64,000 bases of DNA from Acidimicrobiaceae bacterium (GTDB lineage: Bacteria; Actinomycetota; Acidimicrobiia; Acidimicrobiales; RAAP-2): positions 1 through 64,000 of the forward strand of contig PKWW01000067.1 of NCBI GenBank assembly GCA_003132165.1, read 5' to 3'. Positions 49,564 through 58,472 of this stretch are shown here, piece by piece. The notes beneath the pieces are model-generated. The model ran no database searches. It saw only the letters and a program-made list of their open reading frames with translations, and was not told the DNA's origin. The position numbers and the translations under genes were made by a program. Positions within the stretch are counted from its first letter, which is position 1; each line of letters begins with the position of its first letter.

Positions 49564-52308
49564 CTAGGCCGTTCGGGGAATCTCGCGCTCTTCGAAGGTC
49601 TCGATGATGTCGCCATCCTTCAAGTCCTGGTAGTCGGAGAGACCGATACCGCACTCGAAGCCGGCCTGCACCTCACGCGCGTCGTCCTTGAAGCGACGCA
49701 GCGACGTGATCGAGCCCTTCCAGATGATCGCACCCTCGCGCAAGAATCGAACCTTCGAACCACGCGTGATGACACCATCGCGAACGAAGCAACCGGCGAT
49801 AGCGCCGATCTTTGGCACGCGAAAGACCTCGCGCACCTCGGCTTCGCCGGTGACGACCTCTTCGAAGACCGGCGAGAGGAGTCCAAGCATCGCGGCTTCA
49901 ATCTCCTCGATCAGCTTGTAGATGATCTCGTAGGTGCGGATCTGCACGCCTTCGGTCTCGGCGAGTTCGCGGCTGCGCCGGTCGGGTCGGACATTGAAAC
50001 CAATGATCGTCGCCGAAGAGGCCTTGGCCAGTTGCACGTCGTTCTCGGTGATCCCGCCCACGCCACGGAGGACAATGACCAACTTCACGTCATCGCGCTC
50101 GAGCTTGCGTAGCGACTCGGTGCAGGCTTCGAGTGAACCCTGCACGTCAGCCTTCAACACGATGTTGAGTGTCGCTGTCTCGCCGCGCTGGATCTGTTCG
50201 AACAGGTCCTCGAGGCGAGCGCCACTCGTGGAGGCGACCGGCTGGTGACCAATGAGGCGGGCTCGCTGAGCTCGCGCTTCGGCGAGGGTTCGGGCGTGAC
50301 CGAGGTCGTGCGCGACGCGCATCTCGTCACCGGCGAACGGTGGTTCGCTGAAGCCGAGGATCTGCACGGGCGTCGAAGGGCCGGCGGTCTTGATCTGCTT
50401 GCCCTGGTCGTTGATGATGGCTTTCACCTTGCCGAAGGCGGCGCCAGCCACGACGGGGTCGCCCACCGATAAAAGGCCCTTTTGGACCATGACAGTGGCG
50501 ACGGGGCCACGGCCGACCTCGAGGTTGGCTTCGAGCACGGTGCCGATGGCACGACCGGTCGGTCGAGCCACCAGTTCGCCGATTTCGGCGACGAGCAGCA
50601 CCTGCTCCAAGAGCTCATCGATGCCCGTTCCCTGCAGAGCGGAGATCTCGACACAGATGGTGTCACCACCCCACTTCTCGGGTACCAGACCGTGTTCGCT
50701 GATCTGCTGGAGTACACGGTCCGGATTGGCGTCGGCCTTGTCCATCTTGTTCACCGCGACGATGAGCGGCACTTTGGCGGCCTTGGCGTGGTTTATGGCC
50801 TCGACGGTCTGGGGCATGACACCGTCGTCTGCTGCGACTACGAGGACCACGATGTCGGTGACGTCCGCACCTCGTGCGCGCATGGCGGTGAAGGCTTCGT
50901 GACCCGGGGTGTCGATGAATGCAATGGGCTTGCCCTTCCACATCACGCGGTACGCGCCAATATGCTGGGTGATGCCGCCCGCTTCGCCGGCGACGACGTT
51001 GGTCTTGCGGATCTTGTCGAGCAGCATGGTCTTGCCGTGGTCGACGTGGCCCATGACCGTGACGACGGGCGGACGCGGCGTAGCTTCGATCTCGTCGTCC
51101 TCGTCATCCTCGTCGAAGAACTTGGCGAGCAACGCGGCCTCTTGCTGCTCACCCGGGTCCACGAGGCGAACTGCGGCACCGACTTCGGCGGCGTACAGCT
51201 CAATCATGTCGTCGGTGAGGCCTTGCACGGCGGTGACGATCTCGCCCTGAAGAAAGAGGAAGCGGATGATGTCGGCGGCGCTGCGATTGAGCTTGGGGCC
51301 GACGTCCTTTGCGGTCGAACCGCGCTCGATGATGATCTCACCATCGGGCACTGGCGCACTGCTGGGCTGCCACGTGGTCATCTGACTCGGCTCGAGCTCT
51401 TCGACGTTGCGACGGCGACGACGCGTGACCTTGCGCTGCGATCCCCTCGGACCACCGGTTCCACGGTTCGCCGGACCACCGCGACCCGGACCAGCCGGAG
51501 CGCCAGCGGTCGGACCACCGGTACGGGGTCCTCCGAATCCTCCACCAGCACCGCCCGGACGCGAAGGTCCGCCGGTGCGCGGCGGTCCGCCGGCGGCGGG
51601 ACGCGCGCCCATGGGTCGAGACCCACCGGCGCCAGGGGCACGGCTGTTCGAGCCCGGCATGGGACGGCGAGCACCCGGGGGTGGCGGAATTGGACGTCCG
51701 GTCGCGCTGAGCGGGCGACCCGGGGGTGGCGGAATTGGACGTCCGGTCGCGCTGAGCGGCGGTCGCATCGGCGCGGGACCGCCTTCGCTGGTGCCTTCAC
51801 CGGCGCTCGGGCGCTGCGTGGGGCGAATGGTCGTCGGCCCGTCGGGCGAGACGGTGCGCGTCGGTACGGGCTTGGGCGCTGCGGCACGGCTGCGTACGAC
51901 CTTGGGCGCTGGCTCGGCCGCGGGGGCGATCGGCGCGGCGGCCTCAACAGGCGCCGTTGACTGCGACGGTGCGGGTGCTTCGGCCGGCGTCGGAGCCGGG
52001 GCTTCGCTGACGGGCGCCACCACGCGCGAGACGCGTACTGGCGCCTCGGGCACGGTCTCGCTCGTCGACGACGTCGCCTTCGTAGCCTTGGTCGACTTGG
52101 TCGACTTGGCAGCCTCTTCAGGCTGGACCTCGCGGCGAAGTCCGTCGGCGTCAGCGCGACGTCGGATGCGGTCAGCCTGGGCGTCCTCGATGGAGGCAGA
52201 GGGGCTGGAAGCGCCAATGCCTAGTTTTTGGGCGAGCCCGAGCAACTCTTTGCTCGTTAGACCGAGTTCTTTTGAGAGCTCGTGGACCCGGATCTTCTTC
52301 TGCGCCAA
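49564..52308 (-). CDS. infB: Translation initiation factor IF-2
   Basis: 914 residues. N-terminal IF2_N helix bundle (IRVHELSKELGLTSKELL), a long disordered Pro/Gly/Arg/Ala-rich region (about 55-300) as in other actinobacteria, a second IF2_N-like region, then the GTPase core: G1 GHVDHGKT, G2 GGITQHIGAY, G3 DTPGHEAF, G4 NKMD, followed by domains II-IV. Places initiator tRNA on the 30S subunit. TTG start with AGGGAA upstream. The linker holds a recent 15-residue duplication. Confidence 0.96.
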   Translation of the reverse strand: MAQKKIRVHELSKELGLTSKELLGLAQKLGIGASSPSASIEDAQADRIRRRADADGLRREVQPEEAAKSTKSTKATKATSSTSETVPEAPVRVSRVVAPVSEAPAPTPAEAPAPSQSTAPVEAAAPIAPAAEPAPKVVRSRAAAPKPVPTRTVSPDGPTTIRPTQRPSAGEGTSEGGPAPMRPPLSATGRPIPPPPGRPLSATGRPIPPPPGARRPMPGSNSRAPGAGGSRPMGARPAAGGPPRTGGPSRPGGAGGGFGGPRTGGPTAGAPAGPGRGGPANRGTGGPRGSQRKVTRRRRRNVEELEPSQMTTWQPSSAPVPDGEIIIERGSTAKDVGPKLNRSAADIIRFLFLQGEIVTAVQGLTDDMIELYAAEVGAAVRLVDPGEQQEAALLAKFFDEDDEDDEIEATPRPPVVTVMGHVDHGKTMLLDKIRKTNVVAGEAGGITQHIGAYRVMWKGKPIAFIDTPGHEAFTAMRARGADVTDIVVLVVAADDGVMPQTVEAINHAKAAKVPLIVAVNKMDKADANPDRVLQQISEHGLVPEKWGGDTICVEISALQGTGIDELLEQVLLVAEIGELVARPTGRAIGTVLEANLEVGRGPVATVMVQKGLLSVGDPVVAGAAFGKVKAIINDQGKQIKTAGPSTPVQILGFSEPPFAGDEMRVAHDLGHARTLAEARAQRARLIGHQPVASTSGARLEDLFEQIQRGETATLNIVLKADVQGSLEACTESLRKLERDDVKLVIVLRGVGGITENDVQLAKASSATIIGFNVRPDRRSRELAETEGVQIRTYEIIYKLIEEIEAAMLGLLSPVFEEVVTGEAEVREVFRVPKIGAIAGCFVRDGVITRGSKVRFLREGAIIWKGSITSLRRFKDDAREVQAGFECGIGLSDYQDLKDGDIIETFEEREIPRTA
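51674..51759 (-). repeat. 45-bp tandem duplication inside infB
   Basis: Two adjacent copies with a 45-base period (51674-51718 and 51719-51759); the 41 bases compared are identical. They encode RPLSATGRPIPPPPG twice in the disordered linker of IF-2. Perfect identity suggests a recent or gene-converted duplication. The tetraproline stretches are likely EF-P-dependent. Confidence 0.9.
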
Positions 52309-52379
52309 AACGTTCCCTTAAATCACGTGCCCGCACTACCTGCGAACACAGTTGTCTATTCTTTCACAACTGAGCCCTT

Positions 52380-52622
52380 TTACCGGCCCTTCAACTCCAC
52401 ACGAAGAGATTCCATGTCTTTCGCGCTCACTGCTTTTCGCAGGGCGCGAGCCACATGTCCACTCTGTACCGCATCCGCACAGCCCGAATCACTGCACCAC
52501 CAGACTCCCCGCCCGGCCCCTCGACCGAGGTACCACGTACCCTCGGCGTCCTGGCCAGCGCGGATCATTTCAGTGTCATCACGCCGTTTGCGGCAGACAA
52601 CACACGTCCGAACCGGTGTTAT
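52380..52622 (-). CDS. ylxR: YlxR (DUF448) protein with apparent AUA start
   Basis: 80 residues if read from the ATA at 52622. RTCVVCRKRR (Cys7, Cys10), GRGAGRGVWWCSDSGC (Cys43, Cys48) and HVARALRK are the conserved YlxR blocks. The only ATG in frame (52568) would remove the first Cys pair and the conserved N-terminus. No ATG, GTG or TTG occurs in frame between that point and an upstream in-frame stop inside nusA. GGAGG lies 7 bases before the ATA, and the ATA overlaps the nusA TAA stop (ATAA), the same layout as ATGA couplings elsewhere in this genome. The role of the family is RNA binding or nucleoid-linked regulation. Confidence 0.8.
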   Translation of the reverse strand: MTPVRTCVVCRKRRDDTEMIRAGQDAEGTWYLGRGAGRGVWWCSDSGCADAVQSGHVARALRKAVSAKDMESLRVELKGR

Positions 52623-53785
52623 GCCTCGTCCTCCACGACTTGATCGCTGTCGACGTCTTCGACCGCGACGATCTCTTCGCTGTGACCCTCGGCGTCAGTG
52701 ACGACCACGTCGTCAATGACCGCCTCGACGTCACCGTCCTCGTTCACAACGTCCACGATGGTCTCGTCAACGACGGCGTCACCGTCGGTCCAGACCTCTT
52801 CTTCGACCACGTCTTCTTGGCCCTCGTTCTCCGAGCGGATGTCGATGCGCCATCCGGTGAGACGGGCGGCGAGACGGGCGTTCTGGCCTTCCTTGCCAAT
52901 TGCGAGTGAGAGCTGCTGGTCGTGCACGATGACCGTCGCGATACCCTCTTCCTCGTTCAATCGGACTTCGCGCACACGCGCGGGCTGCAGGGCGGCCTGG
53001 ATGAACTCGATGGGGTCGTCGCTGTAGGGCACGACATCGATGCGCTCGCTGCGCAGTTCGTTCGTGATGTTGCGAACCCGCGATCCCCGTGCGCCGACGC
53101 AGGCCCCGACGGGGTCGACCATCGAATCGTTGGACGCGACCGCGATCTTGGAGCGGTGACCGGGTTCACGTGCGAGCGCCTTGATCTCGACGATGCCGTT
53201 GGCGATCTCGGGAACTTCGATCTCGAAAAGTTTGGCCACGAGCGCGGGGTGCGTGCGACTCACGACAATCTGCGGTCCCTTGTTGGTCTTGCGTACCTCG
53301 ACGATGTACACCTTGATGCGCGCGCCGTGCTCGTAGCGCTCGAAGGCGATCTGCTCGGCCTGGGGCAGCAACGCCTCCACGCGACCGAGGTCGAGCAGGG
53401 TGTAGCGGTTGTCGTTCTGCTGGACGGTGCCCGACACGATGTCGCCCTCGCGGTTTGCGAACTCCTCGTACATCTGACGACGCTGGATGTCACGGATCAG
53501 TTGCATCAGCACCTGCTTCGCGGTCTGGGCGGCGATGCGACCGAAGTCTTCTGGCGTTGCATCCCATTCACGCGTCACGTTGCCCTCGAGGTCGAGTTCG
53601 AGGCCCCAAACCTTGATCTCGCCGGTCTCGGGATTGATTTCGACTTCGGCGTCCTCCGCGGAGTCGGGACGACGCTTGTAGGCGGCGAGCAGCGCATTCG
53701 CCAACGCAATGAGCAACTCCCCCTCGTCAATGTTCTGGTCACGTGCAATCTGTCCCAGGGCTTCAAGAAATTCGAAGTTCGCCAT
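52619..53785 (-). CDS. nusA: Transcription termination/antitermination factor NusA
   Basis: 388 residues. N-terminal RNA-polymerase-binding domain, S1 domain ([23 protein letters not shown]), and two KH domains ([27 protein letters not shown] and [23 protein letters not shown] cores). The last 55 residues are a strongly acidic tail (many Asp, Glu, Val), like other actinobacterial NusA proteins that lack the E. coli acidic repeats. Modulates pausing, termination and rRNA antitermination. ATG 3 bases after rimP. Confidence 0.96.
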   Translation of the reverse strand: MANFEFLEALGQIARDQNIDEGELLIALANALLAAYKRRPDSAEDAEVEINPETGEIKVWGLELDLEGNVTREWDATPEDFGRIAAQTAKQVLMQLIRDIQRRQMYEEFANREGDIVSGTVQQNDNRYTLLDLGRVEALLPQAEQIAFERYEHGARIKVYIVEVRKTNKGPQIVVSRTHPALVAKLFEIEVPEIANGIVEIKALAREPGHRSKIAVASNDSMVDPVGACVGARGSRVRNITNELRSERIDVVPYSDDPIEFIQAALQPARVREVRLNEEEGIATVIVHDQQLSLAIGKEGQNARLAARLTGWRIDIRSENEGQEDVVEEEVWTDGDAVVDETIVDVVNEDGDVEAVIDDVVVTDAEGHSEEIVAVEDVDSDQVVEDEA

Positions 53786-53788
53786 GAA

Positions 53789-54295
53789 TTAGCCTTTCTT
53801 GCTCGTCGATGAAGACTTTGGTTTGCCCCGTGAGGGTGTGGGCTTCGCTTCTCCGCCCCACTTGAAGACGGTGCGCGCGCGCTCGATCTTGTCGAAAGCG
53901 ACGGTCACCTGACCGTGCTCGGCGTCGTTCAGGGTTACCGACGTCTCGTCGGCACTGAGGACTGTTCCCTCGAGCCGACGCGTGGGTTCGCCGTCACGTA
54001 ACTCGCGAAGCGTCACCACTTCGCCGACCGTCGACAGGAAGTGCCCAGGGGTCCGCAACTTGCGCTCAAGACCCGGGCTCGAGACGTCCAAAGTGAAGCG
54101 GTTCGGGATTGGATCGGTCGTGTCGAGCCATTCCGAGATGGTGCGATTCGCCTTGGTGAGCGACTCGAGGTCCACACCGCCCTCTTTGGTGACGATGACG
54201 CTGAGCGTGCCCTTGGCGAGTTCGACATCGTAGAGATCAAGCCCTAGGAGGGAAAGGAGTGAGCGCAGTGGTGTCTCCAAATCCATGGCCCTCAC
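53789..54295 (-). CDS. rimP: Ribosome maturation factor RimP
   Basis: 168 residues, or 165 from the ATG at 54286. LYDVELAKGTLSVIVTKEGGVDLESL and FTLDVSSPGLERKLRTPGHF are family hallmarks (quoted in part). Lys/Ser/Pro-rich C-terminal end. Required for 30S maturation. First gene of the rimP-nusA-ylxR-infB-rbfA-truB-ribF unit. Confidence 0.93.
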   Translation of the reverse strand: MRAMDLETPLRSLLSLLGLDLYDVELAKGTLSVIVTKEGGVDLESLTKANRTISEWLDTTDPIPNRFTLDVSSPGLERKLRTPGHFLSTVGEVVTLRELRDGEPTRRLEGTVLSADETSVTLNDAEHGQVTVAFDKIERARTVFKWGGEAKPTPSRGKPKSSSTSKKG

Positions 54296-54333
54296 GCTCC
54301 TCTCTGTGTCTACTGGCGTTCAGACAATGAGAA

Positions 54334-54356
54334 AGCGCGGGCCCGAGGCCCGCGCT
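54334..54356 (-). terminator. Leader terminator/attenuator ahead of rimP-nusA
   Basis: Perfect 10-base GC-rich stem (54334-54343 with 54347-54356) with a 3-base loop, followed on the minus strand by TTCTCATTG, a weak T-tract. It lies downstream of the promoter at 54396-54424 and upstream of rimP, so it could both end transcripts from proS and attenuate the nusA operon. Confidence 0.6.
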
Positions 54357-54395
54357 CAAACGAGTCCAAACGTCCTTTGCGGACTGTCGGGAGCA

Positions 54396-54424
54396 ATTGT
54401 AGCAGCATTATCCGCACTTCACAA
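54396..54424 (-). promoter_or_regulatory. Promoter of the rimP-nusA-infB operon
   Basis: Minus-strand -35 TTGTGA (54419-54424), 17-base spacer, -10 TACAAT (54396-54401). This is the closest match to a housekeeping consensus in the window. The predicted start near 54389 leaves a leader of about 100 bases that contains the GC-rich hairpin. Confidence 0.65.
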
Positions 54425-54488
54425 TTGGGCGCACGAGGTCAAAACACCCGAAATCAACAACTATTCGAATTTGGTACTGCGTGTGAGA

Positions 54489-55898
54489 CTAATACGCCTT
54501 GGCGATGATGCAGAGCAAATCGTTTTCGAGTTCACTCGCGGGGATTGACCCATCCATGCGCTGCAAACAACGGATTGTCAGACCTTGATTGTTGAGCTCG
54601 GCCTCCTCGGAGGGCCCGATGAGGTCCCACGAAAGGCGCGCGAAACCGGTCTGAGCGACGTTGATCGCCTCGGGCACCGACGCCACGTCGCACGTGTTGG
54701 CGTCGCGGCGGTCAAGGGCCGACTGGAAAAGCTCCCGCTGGATGGTCTCGAGCAGAATCGGCGCCTCGTCACTGACCGCGTCGATGCCGAGTGCCACCTT
54801 CTCGGAGTTATCACGGCGAACGACCGTTACGATCCCCTGGGCGAGGTCGCGGGGTCCGACTTCGATGCGAAGCGGTACGCCCTTGATCTCCCAGTCGGTC
54901 ACGCGGCGTCCGAAACTGCCCCGTCCACGGTCAAGCACGACACGTACACCGGCCGCCTTCAGTGAGGCGACAATCTTCTCGCACGCCGCGTTGACTTCGG
55001 GTTCGTCGCGAACCGCGATGACCACAGCCTGGGTCGGTGCCACGTGGGGTGGCAGGACGAGTCCGTTGTCGTCACCGTGGGCCATGATCAATCCCCCGAC
55101 CAGACGCGTCGACGAACCCCAGGATGTCGTGTAACAGAGGGCCGCCTGGCCTTCCTCGCTCTGGTAGTAGATGTCGAACGCCTTGGCGAAATTCTGGCCG
55201 AGTTCGTGGCTCGTGGCCATCTGCAGCGCCTTGCCGTCACGCATCATGCCCTCGCACGTCATCGTGTTGGTCGCGCCGGCGAACCTTTCGCGCGTCGACT
55301 TGATGCCGAGAAACGTCGGCACGGCGAGGACCTTGTTCAAGAAGTCGTTGTACACCTCGAGGTGGATCTTCATTGCGTAGTCCGACGCGTCCTCCTGGGT
55401 GGCGTGCGCGGTGTGACCCTCTTGCCAGAGGAACTCCGACGATCGAAGGAACAGGCGCGGGCGAAGTTCCCATCGCACGACGTTCGCCCATTGGTTGAGC
55501 AGCAGCGGCAGGTCGCGGTAACTCTGGATCCACTTGGCCATGAACTCGCCGATCACCGTCTCCGAGGTTGGGCGCACCACGATGGGCTCGGCGAGTTCCT
55601 CGCCGCCAGCGTGGGTCACCACCGCGAGTTCGGGGCTGAATCCCTCTACGTGCTCGGCCTCTTTTGACAAGTAACTCTGGGGGATGAACAGGGGGAAATA
55701 AGCGTTCTGAGCGCCCGCATCCTTTATCCGCGCGTCGATCTCAGATTGGATCCGCTCCCATATGGCGTAGCCATATGGGCGAATGACCATGGTTCCGCGC
55801 ACTGGGCCGTTATCGGCCATTTCGGCCTTAGCGACGACGTCTTGATACCAGCGGGGGAAGTCCTCGGCTTGAGGGGTGAGGACGCTCTGCGATGCCAC
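54489..55898 (-). CDS. proS: Prolyl-tRNA synthetase, short archaeal/eukaryote-type
   Basis: 469 residues, lacking the editing insertion of the 570-residue bacterial enzyme. Class II motif 1 region, motif 2 FLRSSEFLWQEGHTAHA preceded by NVVRWE, and motif 3 GSSTRLVGGLIMAHGDDNG. Anticodon-binding domain and a C-terminal zinc-like/KAY ending typical of type 3 ProRS. Charges tRNA-Pro. GTG start with AAAGGAG upstream. It sits between ispG and the nusA operon. Confidence 0.94.
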   Translation of the reverse strand: MASQSVLTPQAEDFPRWYQDVVAKAEMADNGPVRGTMVIRPYGYAIWERIQSEIDARIKDAGAQNAYFPLFIPQSYLSKEAEHVEGFSPELAVVTHAGGEELAEPIVVRPTSETVIGEFMAKWIQSYRDLPLLLNQWANVVRWELRPRLFLRSSEFLWQEGHTAHATQEDASDYAMKIHLEVYNDFLNKVLAVPTFLGIKSTRERFAGATNTMTCEGMMRDGKALQMATSHELGQNFAKAFDIYYQSEEGQAALCYTTSWGSSTRLVGGLIMAHGDDNGLVLPPHVAPTQAVVIAVRDEPEVNAACEKIVASLKAAGVRVVLDRGRGSFGRRVTDWEIKGVPLRIEVGPRDLAQGIVTVVRRDNSEKVALGIDAVSDEAPILLETIQRELFQSALDRRDANTCDVASVPEAINVAQTGFARLSWDLIGPSEEAELNNQGLTIRCLQRMDGSIPASELENDLLCIIAKAY

Positions 55899-55941
55899 GG
55901 TTCTCCTTTGATGCGTTGCTGCAGCCTATCGAAAGGCGTGG

Positions 55942-57171
55942 CTAGCCCTCGGTGCGGTGACGGATCCGCTCGATGCGCTCGCTCGCGTGATTGACGTCGG
56001 CGCCCTGGTCGCCCAAGAGCAGCGCCCGGTCCGCGGCGGCTTCCGCTTCGGCGCTGACGTCGCGCGCGGCGAGGCGGGCGGCCACACCTTCGGCGGCGAT
56101 CTTCTTCGCTTCGTCCACGAGCGCGGCGACCATCTCGTCCTCGGGAACGACACGCACGATCTGGCCCTGGATGAACAGGTGCCCGCGCTTTTTGCCCGCG
56201 GCGATACCGAGATCGGCGTGACGCGCCTCGCCGGGTCCGTTCACGACACAACCCATCACCGCGACCTGAATCGGCAGGTTGAGCTCGGACAGCGCAGCCT
56301 GAGCCTCATTCGCCACCTTGATGACGTCGACCTCCGCGCGACCGCAACTCGGGCACGCGATCAGGTCCAGCCCCTTTCGCTCGCGAAGTCCGAGCGCTTC
56401 GAGCAACTGACGTCCAGCCTTCGCCTCTTCCACCGGGTCGGCGGTGAGTGAGTAGCGAATGGTGTCGCCGATGCCTTCGGCGAGCAACGTCGCGATGCCG
56501 GCCGTTCCCTTCAAGAGGCCTCCGGGCAGCGGTCCCGCCTCGGTGACGCCTAAGTGCAAGGGATGGTCGAAGGTCTCTGACGCCAAGCGGTAGGCGGCGA
56601 TCATGGTGGCGACCGAAGACGCCTTCACTGAGATCTTGACGTCGGAGAAGTCGACCTCTTGAAAGTATGCGAGCTCGATGCGCGCGGACTCGACGAGTGC
56701 CTCGGGTGTCGCGCCACCGAACTTCTCGTAGATGTCGGGGTGCAGGCTTCCTGCGTTCACACCGATGCGAATCGGCACGCCGCGGTCACGGGCCTCGCTC
56801 GCGACGAGCTTGATCTCCTGGGGCTTTCGCAGGTTGCCCGGATTCAGACGAAGACCGTTCACCCCCGCTTCGAGGGCGGCGAGCGCCATCTCGACGTGGA
56901 AATGGATGTCGGCGACGATCGGTACCGGCGAACGCGGGACGATCTGGGCGAGTCCCTCGGCGGCGGCGAGTTCGTTACAGGTGCAGCGCACGATGTCCGC
57001 TCCAGCGGCGGCGAGCGCGTAGATCTGCTGCAGGGTGCCCTCGACGTCGGCGGTCTTGGTCGTGGTCATCGACTGGATCGAGACCGGCGCGTCACCCCCA
57101 ACCTTTACCGATCCGACAGAGATCTGGCGCGTGAGGCGACGGGGTGTAAGAAAGCTGGCAGTGACATCCAC
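55942..57171 (-). CDS. ispG: 4-hydroxy-3-methylbut-2-en-1-yl diphosphate synthase
   Basis: 409 residues. N-terminal TIM barrel (VSIQSMTTTKTADVEGTL, VADIHFHVEMAL, RLNPGN) and C-terminal [4Fe-4S] domain with Cys ligands in CPSCGR and CVVNGPGE. MEP-pathway step converting MEcPP to HMBPP. A C-terminal extension of about 50 residues (AAEGVAARLAARDVSAEAEAAADRAL) is helical. Follows rseP, as in most actinobacteria. Confidence 0.95.
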   Translation of the reverse strand: MDVTASFLTPRRLTRQISVGSVKVGGDAPVSIQSMTTTKTADVEGTLQQIYALAAAGADIVRCTCNELAAAEGLAQIVPRSPVPIVADIHFHVEMALAALEAGVNGLRLNPGNLRKPQEIKLVASEARDRGVPIRIGVNAGSLHPDIYEKFGGATPEALVESARIELAYFQEVDFSDVKISVKASSVATMIAAYRLASETFDHPLHLGVTEAGPLPGGLLKGTAGIATLLAEGIGDTIRYSLTADPVEEAKAGRQLLEALGLRERKGLDLIACPSCGRAEVDVIKVANEAQAALSELNLPIQVAVMGCVVNGPGEARHADLGIAAGKKRGHLFIQGQIVRVVPEDEMVAALVDEAKKIAAEGVAARLAARDVSAEAEAAADRALLLGDQGADVNHASERIERIRHRTEG

Positions 57172-57209
57172 ATCTCCATTCTGCCGCGTCGCACCACCGG
57201 GCGAAGCGC

Positions 57210-58472
57210 CTACTGGAAGGGGTTGGCGATGGGGTGAGCAATATCGAGGTACATCGTGCTGGCAAAGAGCACCAGCAGCACGGTCATGAACGCGTAGATC
57301 ACTGGGGTCATCAGGTTCAAATTGGCGTGGTAGCGCTTCCCACGCCGACTTCGTAGACGCTCGTAGGTCGCAATCGCGACGTACCCGCCGTCGAGGGGCA
57401 GCAGGGGCAGCATGTTGAGCATGCCTACGAAGATGTTCACGGTCATCAGAATCTCGAGCAACACCGCGGTCCCGGACTGCGCACCCTGGACCGCCACCCG
57501 CACAACACCTACGATCGACACCGGACGCGTGTCCTGATTGATCGGGTTCGTCGCCGCCTTCACCGAGGTGACCTGGTGGAAGAGACTCGCGAACTCACCC
57601 GGCGAGAACACGTGCACCATGGCGTGCACCGCAATTGCCATCATCGAACCTATGCGGCTGAACGACCCCGGAATCGCCGAATACCACGGCGTACGCACGG
57701 TGAGCTCCTCGAGGTCAACGCCGAGCAGTCCTCGCGAGTCCGCGCCGGTATAGATCGGCTTGCCGTTTTCCTTCAACGTCTGTTCGTTGGCCGGCGTGGC
57801 CTTGAGCGTCAGGTCGCGTCCCGCGCGATCCACAACGAGCGTCATGGGCTTACCCGCGTGGTTGCGCACGGTGTCGATCAAGACGTTGACGTTGGTCACC
57901 AACTTTCCATCAACTGAGATGACTCGGTCACCGATCTTGAGACCCGCCGCCTGTGCGGCGTTCTTCTGGTAGCCGTCCCAGTGAGAGAAGGCCTGAATGC
58001 CCACGTTGCTCGACGAGGGCAGCCCGATCAGCGTGAGCGACGCCCACGCGAGCAAGAAGGCCATCACGAGGTGCATGAACGAGCCAGCCGAAGCGAAGAT
58101 CACCTTCCTCGGATACGAGGCTGAACGGTAGGTCCGGGATTCTTGCTCCTCGGGGACCGTGGCGTCCCACGTCATACCGGGCACCTTCACGTATCCACCA
58201 AGCAGCAAGGCGCGCACGCCATAGCGAGTCCCGCCATAGGTCGCCGACCAGATTACCGGACCGAAACCCACGAAGAAATCCGACACCTCCATGCCGGAAC
58301 GCTTGGCGATGATGAAGTGTCCGAATTCGTGGCCCATCACCATTACGAAAATCGAGCCGATAACGACGGGCAGCGCCCAACCGCCCCACCACGTGAGCAA
58401 CGCGACGAGTACCACGACGCCCACGAGCAGCGAGATGAGCGACTTCAGGTCGGAGCGATCTGTCTCTTCCAC
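57210..58472 (-). CDS. rseP: Site-2 protease (RseP/Rip1-type M50 metalloprotease)
   Basis: 420 residues. Zinc motif HEFGHF in the second helix, a PDZ domain (about 175-270, AAQAAGLKIGDRVISVDGK), and the third zinc ligand motif NMLPLLPLDGGYV. Four membrane helices. Cleaves single-pass proteins in the membrane, often anti-sigma factors, after a first cut. GTG start overlaps the dxr TAG. Neighbouring dxr and ispG match the actinobacterial order. Confidence 0.93.
   Translation of the reverse strand: MEETDRSDLKSLISLLVGVVVLVALLTWWGGWALPVVIGSIFVMVMGHEFGHFIIAKRSGMEVSDFFVGFGPVIWSATYGGTRYGVRALLLGGYVKVPGMTWDATVPEEQESRTYRSASYPRKVIFASAGSFMHLVMAFLLAWASLTLIGLPSSSNVGIQAFSHWDGYQKNAAQAAGLKIGDRVISVDGKLVTNVNVLIDTVRNHAGKPMTLVVDRAGRDLTLKATPANEQTLKENGKPIYTGADSRGLLGVDLEELTVRTPWYSAIPGSFSRIGSMMAIAVHAMVHVFSPGEFASLFHQVTSVKAATNPINQDTRPVSIVGVVRVAVQGAQSGTAVLLEILMTVNIFVGMLNMLPLLPLDGGYVAIATYERLRSRRGKRYHANLNLMTPVIYAFMTVLLVLFASTMYLDIAHPIANPFQ

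Noticed and set aside
50482-51960. A 492-codon plus-strand frame opposite infB
   Set aside because: Antisense shadow of infB; low-complexity Arg/Thr/Gly composition mirrors the Pro-rich linker. No ribosome binding site.
52380-52568. ylxR beginning at the internal ATG (62 residues)
   Set aside because: This would delete the conserved RTCVVCR motif that is clearly encoded upstream in the same frame.
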